From NCBI RefSeq assembly GCF_041549525.1, contig NZ_CP157456.1:4291455-4355454 (forward strand): 64,000 bases of DNA, read 5' to 3'. The position numbers and the translations under genes are program-made. Below the pieces are notes generated by a model. The model saw only the letters and a program-made list of their open reading frames with translations. It had not been told where the DNA came from and did not search any database. The DNA is from Paenarthrobacter aurescens. Its GTDB lineage: Bacteria; Actinomycetota; Actinomycetes; Actinomycetales; Micrococcaceae. Positions 34,736-43,726 of the stretch are shown here, one piece after another. The number at the start of each line of letters is the position of its first letter. The stretch's first letter is position 1.

Positions 34736-35815
34736 ATGTTTCTTGCCATCCGCGACATCCGTTTCGCCAAGGGCCGCTTTGCGCTCATGGGCAGCGTGGT
34801 CGCCCTGATCACCTTGCTGCTGGTCATGCTGTCCGGGCTGACGGCGGGCTTGGGCAACCAGTCGACGTCGGCCCTTGGGGCCCTGCCTGTGCAGCAGATT
34901 GCCTTCGGCGCACCCGCTGGGGCCGAGCCAAAGGCTTCGTACACCGAGTCCGAAGTTTCCGCTGGTCAGCTCGCGGCATGGCGGGATCAGCCGGGCGTTG
35001 CCTCCGCGGAGGCGCTGGGAATCAGCCAAACCCGTTTTCAGTCACTGAGTGATGGCGGGACTCCGGCTGGAACCGCCAATGTTGCAGTCTTTGGCGGCGG
35101 CCTGGCACCGTCAGCGGTGGAGGACGGGACGGTGGCGGTGGGTGAATCGCTGGCCAAGGAACTGGCGTTGGACGTCGGCAGCCGTGTCCGTGCGGGAGGG
35201 ACAGACCTGAGGGTTTCAGCTGTTGTGGAGGACCAGTGGTACTCCCACACCGGCGTGGTGTGGACCTCCCTGGACACGTGGCGGTCCATCGCCCACGCGG
35301 CACCTGGCTCTGCCACGGTGATCGCCGCAACCTTCGACGATGGCGCTTCCGTGGACGTCGACGCCGCCAACGCAGCGGCCGGCACAGTCAGCACGGATCC
35401 GGTGGGCTCATTCCAGGCGCTGGCCTCCTACAAAAGCGAGAACGGCTCACTCATGCTGATGCAGGCATTTCTCTATGGAATCTCGGCCTTGGTGATCGTG
35501 GCCTTCCTGACTGTGTGGACTGTGCAGCGCACACGTGACATCGCTGTCCTCAAAGCCTTGGGTGCATCATCGGCCTACGTGCTGCGCGATGCCCTTACCC
35601 AGGCGGCCATGGTGCTGCTGGCGGGAGCGTTTGTGGGTGGTCTCCTCGGCCTTGCCGGCGGGTTTTTTGCGTCCCAGGCAGCCCCCTTCCTGATCACGCC
35701 TTTAACCACTCTTGTCCCGATGGTGGGGATTATTCTCCTCGGCCTGGCAGGCGCTGTACTGGCAGTTAGAAGCGTCACCAAGGTGGATCCGCTGTTGGCC
35801 CTCGGCGGCAACTAA
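34736..35815 (+). CDS. FtsX/MacB-type ABC transporter permease
   Basis: A 359-residue protein. I chose the ATG at 34736 because GAAGGA lies upstream and the protein then begins FLAIRDIRFAKGRFALMG, typical of this family. One N-terminal TM helix (about 16-36) precedes an extracytoplasmic domain of about 190 residues. Three TM helices occupy the C-terminal third (LYGISALVIVAFLTVWTVQRTRDIAVLKALGAS is the FtsX-type coupling motif). Such permeases move lipids or peptides mechanically. The ATPase gene follows 24 bases downstream. Confidence 0.88.
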   Translation: MFLAIRDIRFAKGRFALMGSVVALITLLLVMLSGLTAGLGNQSTSALGALPVQQIAFGAPAGAEPKASYTESEVSAGQLAAWRDQPGVASAEALGISQTRFQSLSDGGTPAGTANVAVFGGGLAPSAVEDGTVAVGESLAKELALDVGSRVRAGGTDLRVSAVVEDQWYSHTGVVWTSLDTWRSIAHAAPGSATVIAATFDDGASVDVDAANAAAGTVSTDPVGSFQALASYKSENGSLMLMQAFLYGISALVIVAFLTVWTVQRTRDIAVLKALGASSAYVLRDALTQAAMVLLAGAFVGGLLGLAGGFFASQAAPFLITPLTTLVPMVGIILLGLAGAVLAVRSVTKVDPLLALGGN

Positions 35816-35839
35816 TACATTCCTAGAAAGGCATGCATC

Positions 35840-36532
35840 GTGAGTGCAGCATTGAACCTGATCAACGTCTCCCTCGAATACCCGGACGGCACCTCAACTC
35901 TCAAGGCACTGGACGCCGTCAACCTCAGCGTCCGCCCTGGTGAATACCTCTCCCTCGTTGGTCCTTCCGGGTCCGGCAAATCCTCGCTTCTGGCAGTGGC
36001 CGCAACCCTCGTAAAGCCCACGGCCGGGCAAGTCATCATCGACCAGCAGGACGCCTCAGCCCTTTCGCAGGCCGAACGCACAAGCCTTCGCCGGGACAAG
36101 GTGGGCATCATCTTCCAGCAACCCAACCTGCTGCCGGCACTGACCGCCGTCGAGCAGTTGCTGATCCGCGAGCACCTGCGGGGAAGGAGAGGCCGCGGGG
36201 AACGGGAGAGGGCCGCTGAGCTGCTGGACGTCGTCGGACTTTCAGAAGCTGCACACAAGAGGCCGCACCAGTTGTCCGGGGGCCAACGTCAGCGGGTCAA
36301 CATTGCCAGGGCCCTGATGGGCAAACCCACCGTTCTTCTGGTCGATGAGCCCACGGCCGCGCTCGACCATGAACGGAGCGAGTCCATTGTCCGGCTACTG
36401 CGGCGGGTGACCGATGAGTTCCGGACTGCCACCGTCATGGTCACGCACGACACGGAGTTCCTGGCCCTCACTGATGCAGTGGCCACCATGAGGGACGGAC
36501 GCATCAGCCGCGCCCTGGTCCCGTCCGCGTAG
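35840..36532 (+). CDS. ABC transporter ATP-binding protein (LolD/MacB-type)
   Basis: A 230-residue ATPase with Walker A GPSGSGKSS, signature LSGGQRQRVN, Walker B LLVDEPTAALD and H-loop VTHD. It begins with a GTG codon preceded by AGAAAGG. This is the LolD/MacB class that pairs with FtsX-type permeases such as the preceding gene. Export of a peptide or lipid and control by the divergent kinase/regulator pair are inferences. Confidence 0.92.
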   Translation: MSAALNLINVSLEYPDGTSTLKALDAVNLSVRPGEYLSLVGPSGSGKSSLLAVAATLVKPTAGQVIIDQQDASALSQAERTSLRRDKVGIIFQQPNLLPALTAVEQLLIREHLRGRRGRGERERAAELLDVVGLSEAAHKRPHQLSGGQRQRVNIARALMGKPTVLLVDEPTAALDHERSESIVRLLRRVTDEFRTATVMVTHDTEFLALTDAVATMRDGRISRALVPSA

Positions 36533-36550
36533 CCCAGCTCAAGCAGCCGA

Positions 36551-36949
36551 TCAGTTGGATGGGCCCAGGAGGGCTTCGTCCTGCGCTTCGTCGTAGGCGT
36601 CGCGGGCTTCCAGGATGGTGGGCACGTGGCTCTCGGCCCAATGCCGCAACATGGTCAGCGGCTGCAGCAGGGACTCGCCCAGAGCCGTCAGCTCATACTC
36701 CACCCGGGGCGGTACCTGCGCGTACACGGTCCGTGTAATCAAACCGTCCCGCTCCAGGGCGCGAAGGGTTTGCGTCAGAACCTTCGGAGTAACAACGTTC
36801 ACCATTTTGCGCAGTTCTGAGAACCGAACAGGCCCGTCACCCAGCACCTGGATCACCAGGGACGCCCATTTGTCTCCGATGCGCTGGAACACCACCCGCG
36901 ACGGGCAGTTGGGGTCGAGGATATTGCCTGGGAGATCTTTAGTATCCAA
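36551..36949 (-). CDS. HxlR family transcriptional regulator
   Basis: A 132-residue winged-helix regulator with the HxlR core: PSRVVFQRIGDKWASLVIQVLGDGPVRFSELRKMV followed by VTPKVLTQTLRALERDGLITR and the wing VEYELTALGESLLQPL. The N-terminal Cys in NCPSR may be a redox or electrophile sensor as in related proteins. It starts at a TTG (36947-36949), and one half-site of a repeated GTATCC motif overlaps this codon. It is divergent from an NAD(P)-binding gene, its likely target. Confidence 0.9.
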   Translation of the reverse strand: MDTKDLPGNILDPNCPSRVVFQRIGDKWASLVIQVLGDGPVRFSELRKMVNVVTPKVLTQTLRALERDGLITRTVYAQVPPRVEYELTALGESLLQPLTMLRHWAESHVPTILEARDAYDEAQDEALLGPSN

Positions 36950-37016
36950 AAGGTAACTCGGTTCCTTTGAAGCTATCAGTATCCAATGGATACCGTGGGG
37001 GATGTTGCAAGGATAC
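36942..37016. promoter_or_regulatory. HxlR candidate operator: three GTATCC/GGATAC half-sites
   Basis: A dyad GTATCC-AAT-GGATAC at 36979-36993 is flanked by single half-sites GTATCC at 36942-36947 (overlapping the HxlR TTG start) and GGATAC at 37011-37016. All lie in the divergent promoter region between the HxlR gene and the NAD(P)-binding gene. Confidence 0.55.
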
Positions 37017-37033
37017 CAATCTCAAGGAGAGCT

Positions 37034-37639
37034 ATGAAAATCGCAGTCTACGGCGCCACGGGCATGGTCGGCAGCCAGATCGTCAACGAGTCCCTCACCC
37101 GCGGCCACGAGGTCACGGCCATCTCCCGCAAGGGCGCAGAGGTTCCCGGCGCTGCCGCTCAAGCAGCTGATCAGGCTGACGCTGAGATCTTCGCCTCCAT
37201 CGCCAAAGAGCACGACGTCGTGGTGCTGGCTACGGGACCCAGCCGCACCGGCGGCGATCATTCAGAATGGCTCGACGCCATGGCTACTGCGTACAGCAAC
37301 GCCGAAGGCACCCGCCTGATGATCGTTGGAGGCGCCGGAACCCTTGAGGTGGACGGCGTCCGCCTGCTCGACTCTCCGGACTTCCCGGAGGCCTACAAGG
37401 CTGAAGCCACCACCGCGGCCAAGGCCCTGGAAACCGTGAGGAAATCCCCGGAATCCCTGGACTGGACGGTCCTGGCCCCCGCCCCCGTCATCCAGCCGGG
37501 CGAGCGTACAGGAGAGTACGCGGTGGCCAAGGATTCACCCGCCGGCGGCAGCATCTCCACCCAGGACTACGCTGTGGCCATGTTGGACGAGATCGAACGC
37601 CCGGCTCACCGGCGCGCCCGCTTCACGGCCGCCAACTAA
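37034..37639 (+). CDS. NAD(P)-binding protein (NmrA/SDR-like)
   Basis: A 201-residue protein. The ATG at 37034 is chosen because AAGGAGA lies just upstream and the dinucleotide-binding motif YGATGMVGSQI then sits at the very N-terminus, as in atypical SDR/NAD(P)H-binding proteins. A second conserved part, GGAGTLEVDG, is near the middle and PAPVIQPGERTGEY near the C-terminus. A quinone- or stress-related oxidoreductase role fits the divergent HxlR gene, since such pairs often respond to electrophiles. Exact substrate unknown. Confidence 0.85.
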   Translation: MKIAVYGATGMVGSQIVNESLTRGHEVTAISRKGAEVPGAAAQAADQADAEIFASIAKEHDVVVLATGPSRTGGDHSEWLDAMATAYSNAEGTRLMIVGGAGTLEVDGVRLLDSPDFPEAYKAEATTAAKALETVRKSPESLDWTVLAPAPVIQPGERTGEYAVAKDSPAGGSISTQDYAVAMLDEIERPAHRRARFTAAN

Positions 37640-37645
37640 GGGCAG

Positions 37646-39091
37646 CTACAGTCCTACCCCCAGCCCGGGTACCCGCATCTTGAATATGTCTTTCAAGGCA
37701 TATCTTGCTGCGTGGTACCCGGGCATACCCGTTACCCCGGGCCCCGGCGGCGTTGAAGAGGAACACAGATACACACCGGGCATGGGCGTTCGCCAAGGCA
37801 CGTTGGACACTACGGGCCGTTGCACCAGACCTCGTAGATCCAGCAGGCCTGCACTGAAGTCTCCACCCACATAATTCTCGTTGTACGCGGACAGTTCCGC
37901 CGCCGTCGTGGTCTTTGAAGCCACCACCAGATCACGGAAACCGGGCGCGTAGCGCTCAATCCGGGCCATAACAGCTTCAGCCATGTCCACACTGGAATTG
38001 GCGGGCACATGACAGTAGGTCCACAGCACATGGCGGCCCTCGGGAGCCCGTGACGGGTCTACAACGGATGGCTGCGACACCAAAACATATGGCTCCCTTG
38101 GATGCTTGCCCATGTCCACGAGGTTCTCTGACTCTGCCATCGCCAACCTGGAACCGCCCACGTGGACGGTACCGGCCTTGGCCAATCCCGGGTCACGCCA
38201 CGGAACGGGTCCGGACAGGATGAAGTCCACTTTGCACGCTGCATTCCCAAAGCGGAATGCTTCGAGCGCCTTGCGGTAGCGGTCCGGGACCTCGGAACCA
38301 CCCAGGCGCGCCAAAGTTGGCGGGGCCACATCCAAGAGGATGGCTTTTGCGGGCCGTACCTGGTCCAGGGAGTTCACGCGCTCACCAACCTGGATGGTGC
38401 CGCCATGCGCTGTGAGGTCATCAGCCATTGCTTTGGCGATGGACATGGAACCGCCCACGGGGATCACCCAACCGCCCGCATGGGCAAGGACGCTGAGCAA
38501 TAGTCCGGCACCGGTTGAACTGAGGGACGGCTGCGAGCCCAGGGCGTGTGACATGACACCCGTCAAGAGCGCGGGCGCCGCGTCTTCGCGGAATCGTCGC
38601 ATCCACAGCGGGGTCCCTTGATCCAGGGTGGCCAGACCAAACCTGACAGCGGCCAGAGGATCCTTCGGAACGCGCAGGAGTTGGTTGGACGTAAAGTCCA
38701 CCACCCCATCCACCCGCTGCAGCAAAGGTTGGAGCAGCCGACGGTAAGCCGGCCCATCCACTCCCAGCTCCTCCACCGTCCGGTCCAGGGATTGGTAGGC
38801 CAGGGCCGCGCCTCCACTGTCCAACGGGGTACCGTGCTGGACTTCGGGCACCCGCAGGTCCACGCGCTGTGACAACTCAAAAGCGCGGAAGAAGGGGGAC
38901 GCCACAGCCATGGGGTGCACTGCCGAGCAAACATCGTAAAGGTAGCCGGGTTCAATCAACTCGCTGGTCCGGGAACCACCGCCGATCGCCTCGCCTGCCT
39001 CATACAGGCGGACACTCAGGCCTGCGCGGGCCATAACCACTGCAGCGGCCAGCCCGTTGGGACCGGCGCCGACGACGGCGACATCAACCAT
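37646..39091 (-). CDS. FAD-dependent oxidoreductase (phytoene desaturase-like)
   Basis: A 481-residue flavoprotein. The FAD-binding N-terminus VDVAVVGAGPNGLAAAVVM is followed by AGEAIGGGSRTSEL, the CrtI/phytoene-dehydrogenase-related pattern. The C-terminus GVYLCSSSTPPGPGVTGMPGYHAARYAL is the second FAD motif. No carotenoid cluster lies around it, so it is probably a CrtI-related oxidoreductase of unknown substrate, not a true desaturase. It overlaps the upstream GT gene by 8 bases, so both share an mRNA. Confidence 0.85.
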   Translation of the reverse strand: MVDVAVVGAGPNGLAAAVVMARAGLSVRLYEAGEAIGGGSRTSELIEPGYLYDVCSAVHPMAVASPFFRAFELSQRVDLRVPEVQHGTPLDSGGAALAYQSLDRTVEELGVDGPAYRRLLQPLLQRVDGVVDFTSNQLLRVPKDPLAAVRFGLATLDQGTPLWMRRFREDAAPALLTGVMSHALGSQPSLSSTGAGLLLSVLAHAGGWVIPVGGSMSIAKAMADDLTAHGGTIQVGERVNSLDQVRPAKAILLDVAPPTLARLGGSEVPDRYRKALEAFRFGNAACKVDFILSGPVPWRDPGLAKAGTVHVGGSRLAMAESENLVDMGKHPREPYVLVSQPSVVDPSRAPEGRHVLWTYCHVPANSSVDMAEAVMARIERYAPGFRDLVVASKTTTAAELSAYNENYVGGDFSAGLLDLRGLVQRPVVSNVPWRTPMPGVYLCSSSTPPGPGVTGMPGYHAARYALKDIFKMRVPGLGVGL

Positions 39092-40601
39092 CGCTGTTTA
39101 CCTCCGTACGCTGGGGTGCTTTCGCTTCGGTAGTCTCCACCGTAGCCCGGGGACGCCAGGGCAGCACTGACCGTGAAGGATGGAATACGTCGAATCGCAG
39201 CCAGTCCCGTGCGGCGTTGAACGGACCGCCGTGAGGATCATCCCCGCCATGCGCGCGGAGTGGGTCCTGGGCGGGATCCCATATGTCCATAACCACCCGT
39301 GCCATGAGATAGGCCGTTGCCACCATGTGCAACCCCACGGCCAGCACGTAGTACGACATATCGATGTTGTGCTGGACGGAGCCGCCGCTGGTGGTTTGGC
39401 CCAGGTACATCCACACCGCTGCCCAGTGCAGACCTTCAGCCGCTTGCCAGATGAGGAAGTCCCGCCAGCGGGGTCTGGCCAGGGCAAGGAGCGGTATGAG
39501 CCAAATGACGAACTGCGGGGAGTAGACCTTGTTGGTCAGGATGAATGCGGCAACTATGAGGAACAAAAGTTGTGCCAGGCGGGGTCGTCGTGGGGCACAC
39601 AGGGCCAAGGCGCCAACCAGCACGCACGCCAGGACGAAGAGAACCAGGGCCAGAGTGTTGATGGTTGCTCCATCAAGCTGCATCCAACGAACCCTGTCCG
39701 CCACAAGGTTGTAGGCAAACCAGGGTGAGCTGTACCCGGCAGGGCGATTTTGGCTGAACTCGAAGAAGTAGCGCCAGCCTGATGGGTTCAGTGCTGCGAT
39801 GGGCAGATTCACGGCCAGCCAGGACACCAATGCTGTACCGGCGGTAATGAAGAACGCGCGCAGCTTTCCGGTGCGCAGCGCCAGGACCACTATGGCACCC
39901 AAAATCAGGACGGGGTACATCTTGGTGGCGGCTCCCAGCCCAATGAATACTCCGGCCAGGACCAGCTTGTCCCGGGAGAAGAAATACATGGCCAGGGCCA
40001 GCAACGCCACGGCCCACATGTCCCAGTTGATAAAGCCCGCAAGGATGATCCCGGGAGCCACGGCCACCATGGCGGCATCCCATGGGCGGTGCTTGTTGAT
40101 CCTTGCGGTCAGGAGCACCGTGACGATCCATACTGCGACGATCAGTGTGGCATTGACGTCAAAGTAACCCAGTACGCGTTCGCTTCCTGCGCCCTGCCCC
40201 GGTACCAGCAAAGCCGTAATCCCTGCAATGACGCCTATGAGCACCGGATACTCGAACAGGCTGCCTTGGCTGAAGAAGGGAAAGATGCCCTCGCCCAAGC
40301 CCCGGTTCCGGAATAGCTCAGGAAAGTCCGAGTAGCAGGTGGCATAGAACTGACCGGGAGTTTCCCAACCGCGAACACGGCAGTAATCCTTGGCCAGCAC
40401 GGCCAGTAGCGCGGCGAAGACGGTGAGGATGATCAGGACACGTTCAACGGTGAAAGGACCTGATCTCATCTCACCCGGCGAGGAGTGTTTGCCCAACGGA
40501 CCGCCCACAAGCTCCGTGAAATTGCGAAGCAGGGAATCACTGCGGCTCGGAACCACAAAGCGGGCACGGTTTTGCAGCCGGTGAGGCTTCGTCTCCTGCA
40601 T
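39084..40601 (-). CDS. glycosyltransferase 87-type (DUF2029) polyprenyl-linked mannosyltransferase-like protein
   Basis: A 505-residue integral membrane protein with about ten TM helices. The start at 40601 (MQETKPHRLQNRAR) is chosen because the longer frame to 40745 runs through a strong terminator hairpin. The region about 100-165 (YCRVRGWETPGQFYATCYSDFPELFRNRGLGEGIFPFF) is the external loop with acidic residues typical of GT-C enzymes. These use a polyprenyl-phosphate sugar and act on the outer face in lipoglycan or arabinan-like assembly. Precise acceptor unknown. Confidence 0.8.
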   Translation of the reverse strand: MQETKPHRLQNRARFVVPSRSDSLLRNFTELVGGPLGKHSSPGEMRSGPFTVERVLIILTVFAALLAVLAKDYCRVRGWETPGQFYATCYSDFPELFRNRGLGEGIFPFFSQGSLFEYPVLIGVIAGITALLVPGQGAGSERVLGYFDVNATLIVAVWIVTVLLTARINKHRPWDAAMVAVAPGIILAGFINWDMWAVALLALAMYFFSRDKLVLAGVFIGLGAATKMYPVLILGAIVVLALRTGKLRAFFITAGTALVSWLAVNLPIAALNPSGWRYFFEFSQNRPAGYSSPWFAYNLVADRVRWMQLDGATINTLALVLFVLACVLVGALALCAPRRPRLAQLLFLIVAAFILTNKVYSPQFVIWLIPLLALARPRWRDFLIWQAAEGLHWAAVWMYLGQTTSGGSVQHNIDMSYYVLAVGLHMVATAYLMARVVMDIWDPAQDPLRAHGGDDPHGGPFNAARDWLRFDVFHPSRSVLPWRPRATVETTEAKAPQRTEVNSDG

Positions 40602-40701
40602 GGGATCGAGCTTACAGTCCTGCCCGGTTCCACTGGTGAGGCGCGGTTCAGTTGCTCTGGAGCTTCCGCCTGCCTGGTCCCGGCTCGGCCGGCTTAAAGG
40701 G

Positions 40702-40733
40702 GAGGAGCCCACGCGTAGCCGCGTGGGCTCCTC
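40702..40733 (-). terminator. rho-independent hairpin after the 46-aa gene
   Basis: Fourteen-base perfect arms GAGGAGCCCACGCG (40702-40715) and its complement (40720-40733), loop TAGC. It lies 56 bases after the stop of the small gene at 40790 and 100 bases before the GT gene start. The minus-strand tail CCCCTTTAA is a weak T-run. Confidence 0.75.
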
Positions 40734-40789
40734 GAGGTTCAGCATGAATGTGTGGCATCTGAACTCCTTCGGGGTCAGCTGAAGAGGAG

Positions 40790-40930
40790 TCAGCGGATGA
40801 GTCCCAGCTGGTGCAGGACAACGTAGACGTCTTCACGGCGCTGATCGAGCAGCTGGCCGTTGAACAGAGTGCGGTCCTTGGGAGCATCAGTGCTCTTGAA
40901 GAAGCGCATGTCTTCCGGGCGTTTGCGCAT
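40790..40930 (-). CDS. small basic protein, 46 aa, unknown function
   Basis: A 46-codon gene that is too short for many predictors. It reads MRKRPEDMRFFKSTDAPK then DRTLFNGQLLDQRREDVY and ends VVLHQLGLIR. The near-perfect Shine-Dalgarno GGAAAGGAGGTGAACC sits just upstream of ATG 40928-40930 and a strong hairpin follows, so it looks like a highly translated unit. It is basic at the N-terminus and acidic in the middle, with no TM helix and no family I recognise. The AT-rich region at 40960-41040 may be its promoter. Confidence 0.7.
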   Translation of the reverse strand: MRKRPEDMRFFKSTDAPKDRTLFNGQLLDQRREDVYVVLHQLGLIR

Positions 40931-41527
40931 GGTTCACCTCCTTTCCGTGGAAACTCATCGGTATTTAGGCACAACAATTAAAGCCCTGTGAATTCAAAAG
41001 AATTCATAACTAAAAAGGGCATAAATTACCGAGGCTAATATGGGGTTGCGGACCGAATCCAAATGGGATTCGTTGTGCAATAGCGCGTGCTTCCGGCAGT
41101 CGACCCAACAAGAAGCTGGTTCCGAACTATGGGGAAACTGCGCACCCGCGGCATGCTGCGTGGGTCCGCGCCTACAACTGACTTCTCAGCCGTCCAGAGA
41201 AAGGAGGGCTGTCCGGAATATCGCCGGCATCAAGCCGGTCCGATGGTTCAGGAGTGGGTCAGAGAGCAAAAATGGCGTCGATCATCAGCAGAGGCCGGGG
41301 CAGCATTGACGGTCAACTTCCGTCCGCTAGTCAAAGTAATCATTTTTCCCAACCTCCTTTTCTGGTCACAGGGACCTGCTGTGGCATTCACATGGCTGAC
41401 TGAACCAAGGAATGCGCGCCTTGTTCCCGGCGGGTCGCTCTGGGAACGAGATATAAGCTACCTCATGAAGAAGGAGTTTGACCAGCTAAATTAGCTAATT
41501 CGCCAAAAGTTTTTCCAAATTAGAGTT
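40931..41527. other. AT-richer gene-poor spacer (597 bases)
   Basis: The left part (40960-41040) is AT-rich, includes a GAATTC-AAAA-GAATTC repeat and GCCC/GGGC ends that can pair, and is probably the promoter/leader of the 46-aa gene. The rest has one open frame (41087-41494) with no recognisable domain and codon use unlike neighbours; I regard it as non-coding. No other feature is visible. Confidence 0.5.
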
Positions 41528-42109
41528 TTAGAGTCCCCACCGCACAATTGCGGGCGTCCTCTTATCCCAGCCGAGCGTGCACACCTTTGCCGTTCCCAGA
41601 ATGAAGTGCCGGCCTTCGCGGGCGTCCATTTCAAGCCAGCGGGCGGTAAGGATTCTGGAGAAGTGACCGTGCGCCACAATCAGGACGTTGTCCATTCCGG
41701 ATTCCAGGACCCGTCCAATAATCTTGTCCGCCCGGGCAGCTACTTCGTCCAGGGTTTCCCCATTGGGAACGCCATCAGTCCAGATGAGGTAGTCCGGGTT
41801 GTCCTTGCGGATCAGGTCCGAGCTGATGCCTTCGTAGTCGCCATAGTTCCATTCCACGGCCAGCGGCTCATGGACAGCCTCCGGGTAGCCTGCGAGCTCG
41901 GCTGTTCGCCGTGCCCGGCGGAGCGGCGAGGTCAACACAAGGTCAAAGTCGATGTTTTCCAGGACCTTGCGGGCTTCAACGGCCTGCTGCTCGCCCTCGA
42001 CAGTGAGGGGAAGATCCGTCAGTCCGGTGTACTGGCCGCTCTTGGACCATTCAGTTTCGCCATGGCGAAGGATCCAGAGTTGCGGACGCGGTGAAATGGC
42101 AGCGTTCAT
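41528..42109 (-). CDS. histidine phosphatase family protein (phosphoglycerate mutase-like)
   Basis: A 193-residue protein of the 2-His phosphatase fold. The catalytic RHGETEW is at about residues 15-21; a second His in IVAHGHFSRIL serves as catalytic partner and the conserved Glu is in VEWNYGDYEG. Small broad-specificity members dephosphorylate sugar phosphates or acid phosphate esters. Its ATG overlaps the stop of the CCA-transferase gene by 4 bases, so it is the downstream gene of that pair. Confidence 0.9.
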   Translation of the reverse strand: MNAAISPRPQLWILRHGETEWSKSGQYTGLTDLPLTVEGEQQAVEARKVLENIDFDLVLTSPLRRARRTAELAGYPEAVHEPLAVEWNYGDYEGISSDLIRKDNPDYLIWTDGVPNGETLDEVAARADKIIGRVLESGMDNVLIVAHGHFSRILTARWLEMDAREGRHFILGTAKVCTLGWDKRTPAIVRWGL

Positions 42110-43578
42110 GAAGGCTCCTCAGTTTCGGTCAATGGCTCAACGACGACGGCGGACTCGGGTTGCGCTTCCCACCACGCCAAGAGTTTCTGCTCGGCTTCTT
42201 CGGGGGACAGGGGTCCGTGTTCCATGCGTTCTTCCAGAAGGAATTTGTAGGCCCGCCCCACCACCGGGCCAGGCTTGAGTCCCAGGAGTGCCATGATCTG
42301 GGCGCCGTCAAGGTCTGGGCGGACGGCAGCCAATGATTCCTGTTCCAGAAGCGCCGAGATGCGATTCTCAAGGTCATCGTAGGCGAAGGACAGACGGTCG
42401 GCCTTGCGCTGGTTACGTGTGGTGACATCGGAGCGTGTGAGGCGGTGCAGTCGCTCCAAGAGGGGGCCGGCGTCGGTGACATAGCGGCGGACTGCGGAAT
42501 CACTCCAACCGGCATCACCGTAGCCGTAGAACCGCATGTGCAGTTCAACCAGCCGGGAGACTGCTTTGATCGACTCATTGTCGAACCGCAGTGCCTTCAT
42601 CCGCTTGGCCGTCAGTTTTGCACCTACAACATCGTGGTGTCGGAAGCTCACCGCGCCGCCCGGTTCAAAACGGCGCGTAGCCGGCTTGCCGACGTCGTGC
42701 ATCAACGCGGCGAACCGCAACACAAAGTCGGGGCCCGGCACGGCACCGTCAGGGCCTGTCTCCAGAGCAGCGGCCTGTTCCAGCACCTGCAGTGAGTGCT
42801 GGTAGACGTCCTTGTGCCGGTGGTGCTCATCGGCTTCGAGACGCAGTGCGGAGACTTCGGGGAGCACGAATTCGGCCAGGCCCGTGTCCACCAGGAGATC
42901 GATGCCGACGCGCGGGTGCGCTCCGTTGATGAGCTTGACCAGTTCCTCCCGGACGCGCTCCGCGGAAATGATCTTGATGCGGTCAGCCATCTGCGACATC
43001 GCGAGCCGGACGTCGTCGTGAACCGACACGCCCAACTGGGAAGCGAATCTGGCCGCGCGCATCATGCGCAGGGGATCGTCGGAGAAGGATGCCTCCGGGG
43101 CACCCGGCGTGGCGAGCTCCGAAGCGTGGAGGTCGCGCACGCCGCCGAACGGATCCACGAGTTCAAGGCTGGGCAGCCGCAGCGCCATGGCATTGATAGT
43201 GAAGTCGCGGCGCAGGAGATCGTCCGTCAGGGAGTTGCCGAAAGCCACCACGGGCTTGCGCGAGTCGGGGTCGTAGGCCTCCGCGCGATACGTGGTGATT
43301 TCAATCTGGAACCCACTCTTCTTCATCCCGATGGTGCCGAATGCGCGGCCGATTTCCCAGAAGTTGTCCGCCCACTTCCTGATGACGCCAATGGTTTGGT
43401 CGGGCGTGGCGTCAGTGGTGAAATCCAGGTCCGGGGATGTCCTCCCCAGGAAGAGGTCCCGTACAGGCCCGCCCACAAGGGACAGCTCGAAGCCGGCATC
43501 AACAAAGCGCTGCCCGAGGTCGAGCACCACCGGATCGATGGTGAAGTTAACTGAAGAGCTGTCCAATACGTGCGCCAT
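42106..43578 (-). CDS. cca: CCA tRNA nucleotidyltransferase (HD-domain form)
   Basis: A 490-residue class II nucleotidyltransferase. The head domain has LVGGPVRDLFLGRTSPDLDFTTDA with the catalytic D-x-D. The ERxRxE-like part follows (RRDFTINAMAL and RVREELVKL). An HD phosphohydrolase domain (about 275-330, FAALMHDVGKPATRR) follows, as in actinobacterial and other group-2 enzymes that also repair tRNA 3' ends. The C-terminal helical body is present. It is needed here because the tRNA-Leu in this window does not encode CCA. Confidence 0.93.
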   Translation of the reverse strand: MAHVLDSSSVNFTIDPVVLDLGQRFVDAGFELSLVGGPVRDLFLGRTSPDLDFTTDATPDQTIGVIRKWADNFWEIGRAFGTIGMKKSGFQIEITTYRAEAYDPDSRKPVVAFGNSLTDDLLRRDFTINAMALRLPSLELVDPFGGVRDLHASELATPGAPEASFSDDPLRMMRAARFASQLGVSVHDDVRLAMSQMADRIKIISAERVREELVKLINGAHPRVGIDLLVDTGLAEFVLPEVSALRLEADEHHRHKDVYQHSLQVLEQAAALETGPDGAVPGPDFVLRFAALMHDVGKPATRRFEPGGAVSFRHHDVVGAKLTAKRMKALRFDNESIKAVSRLVELHMRFYGYGDAGWSDSAVRRYVTDAGPLLERLHRLTRSDVTTRNQRKADRLSFAYDDLENRISALLEQESLAAVRPDLDGAQIMALLGLKPGPVVGRAYKFLLEERMEHGPLSPEEAEQKLLAWWEAQPESAVVVEPLTETEEPS

Positions 43579-43726
43579 AGTCCCTTAAGCTTGGCAGATT
43601 TTTACTCAGCATTGGGCCACTGTTCCATGCGAAATCAGGCATGTGTCCACTGACCATCGCCTGCAGTCCATCTTGTGGCCATGTCCCGGTCATCACTCGA
43701 GGGCAAGAGTCGTTAGAGTGGACCTC

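Noticed and set aside
37646..39091. Carotenoid phytoene desaturase
   Set aside because: No other carotenoid genes are near; only the general FAD-binding pattern is shared.
41087..41494. 135-codon open frame starting at GTG in the spacer before the histidine phosphatase
   Set aside because: No family resemblance and mixed codon use; only the strand position would support it.
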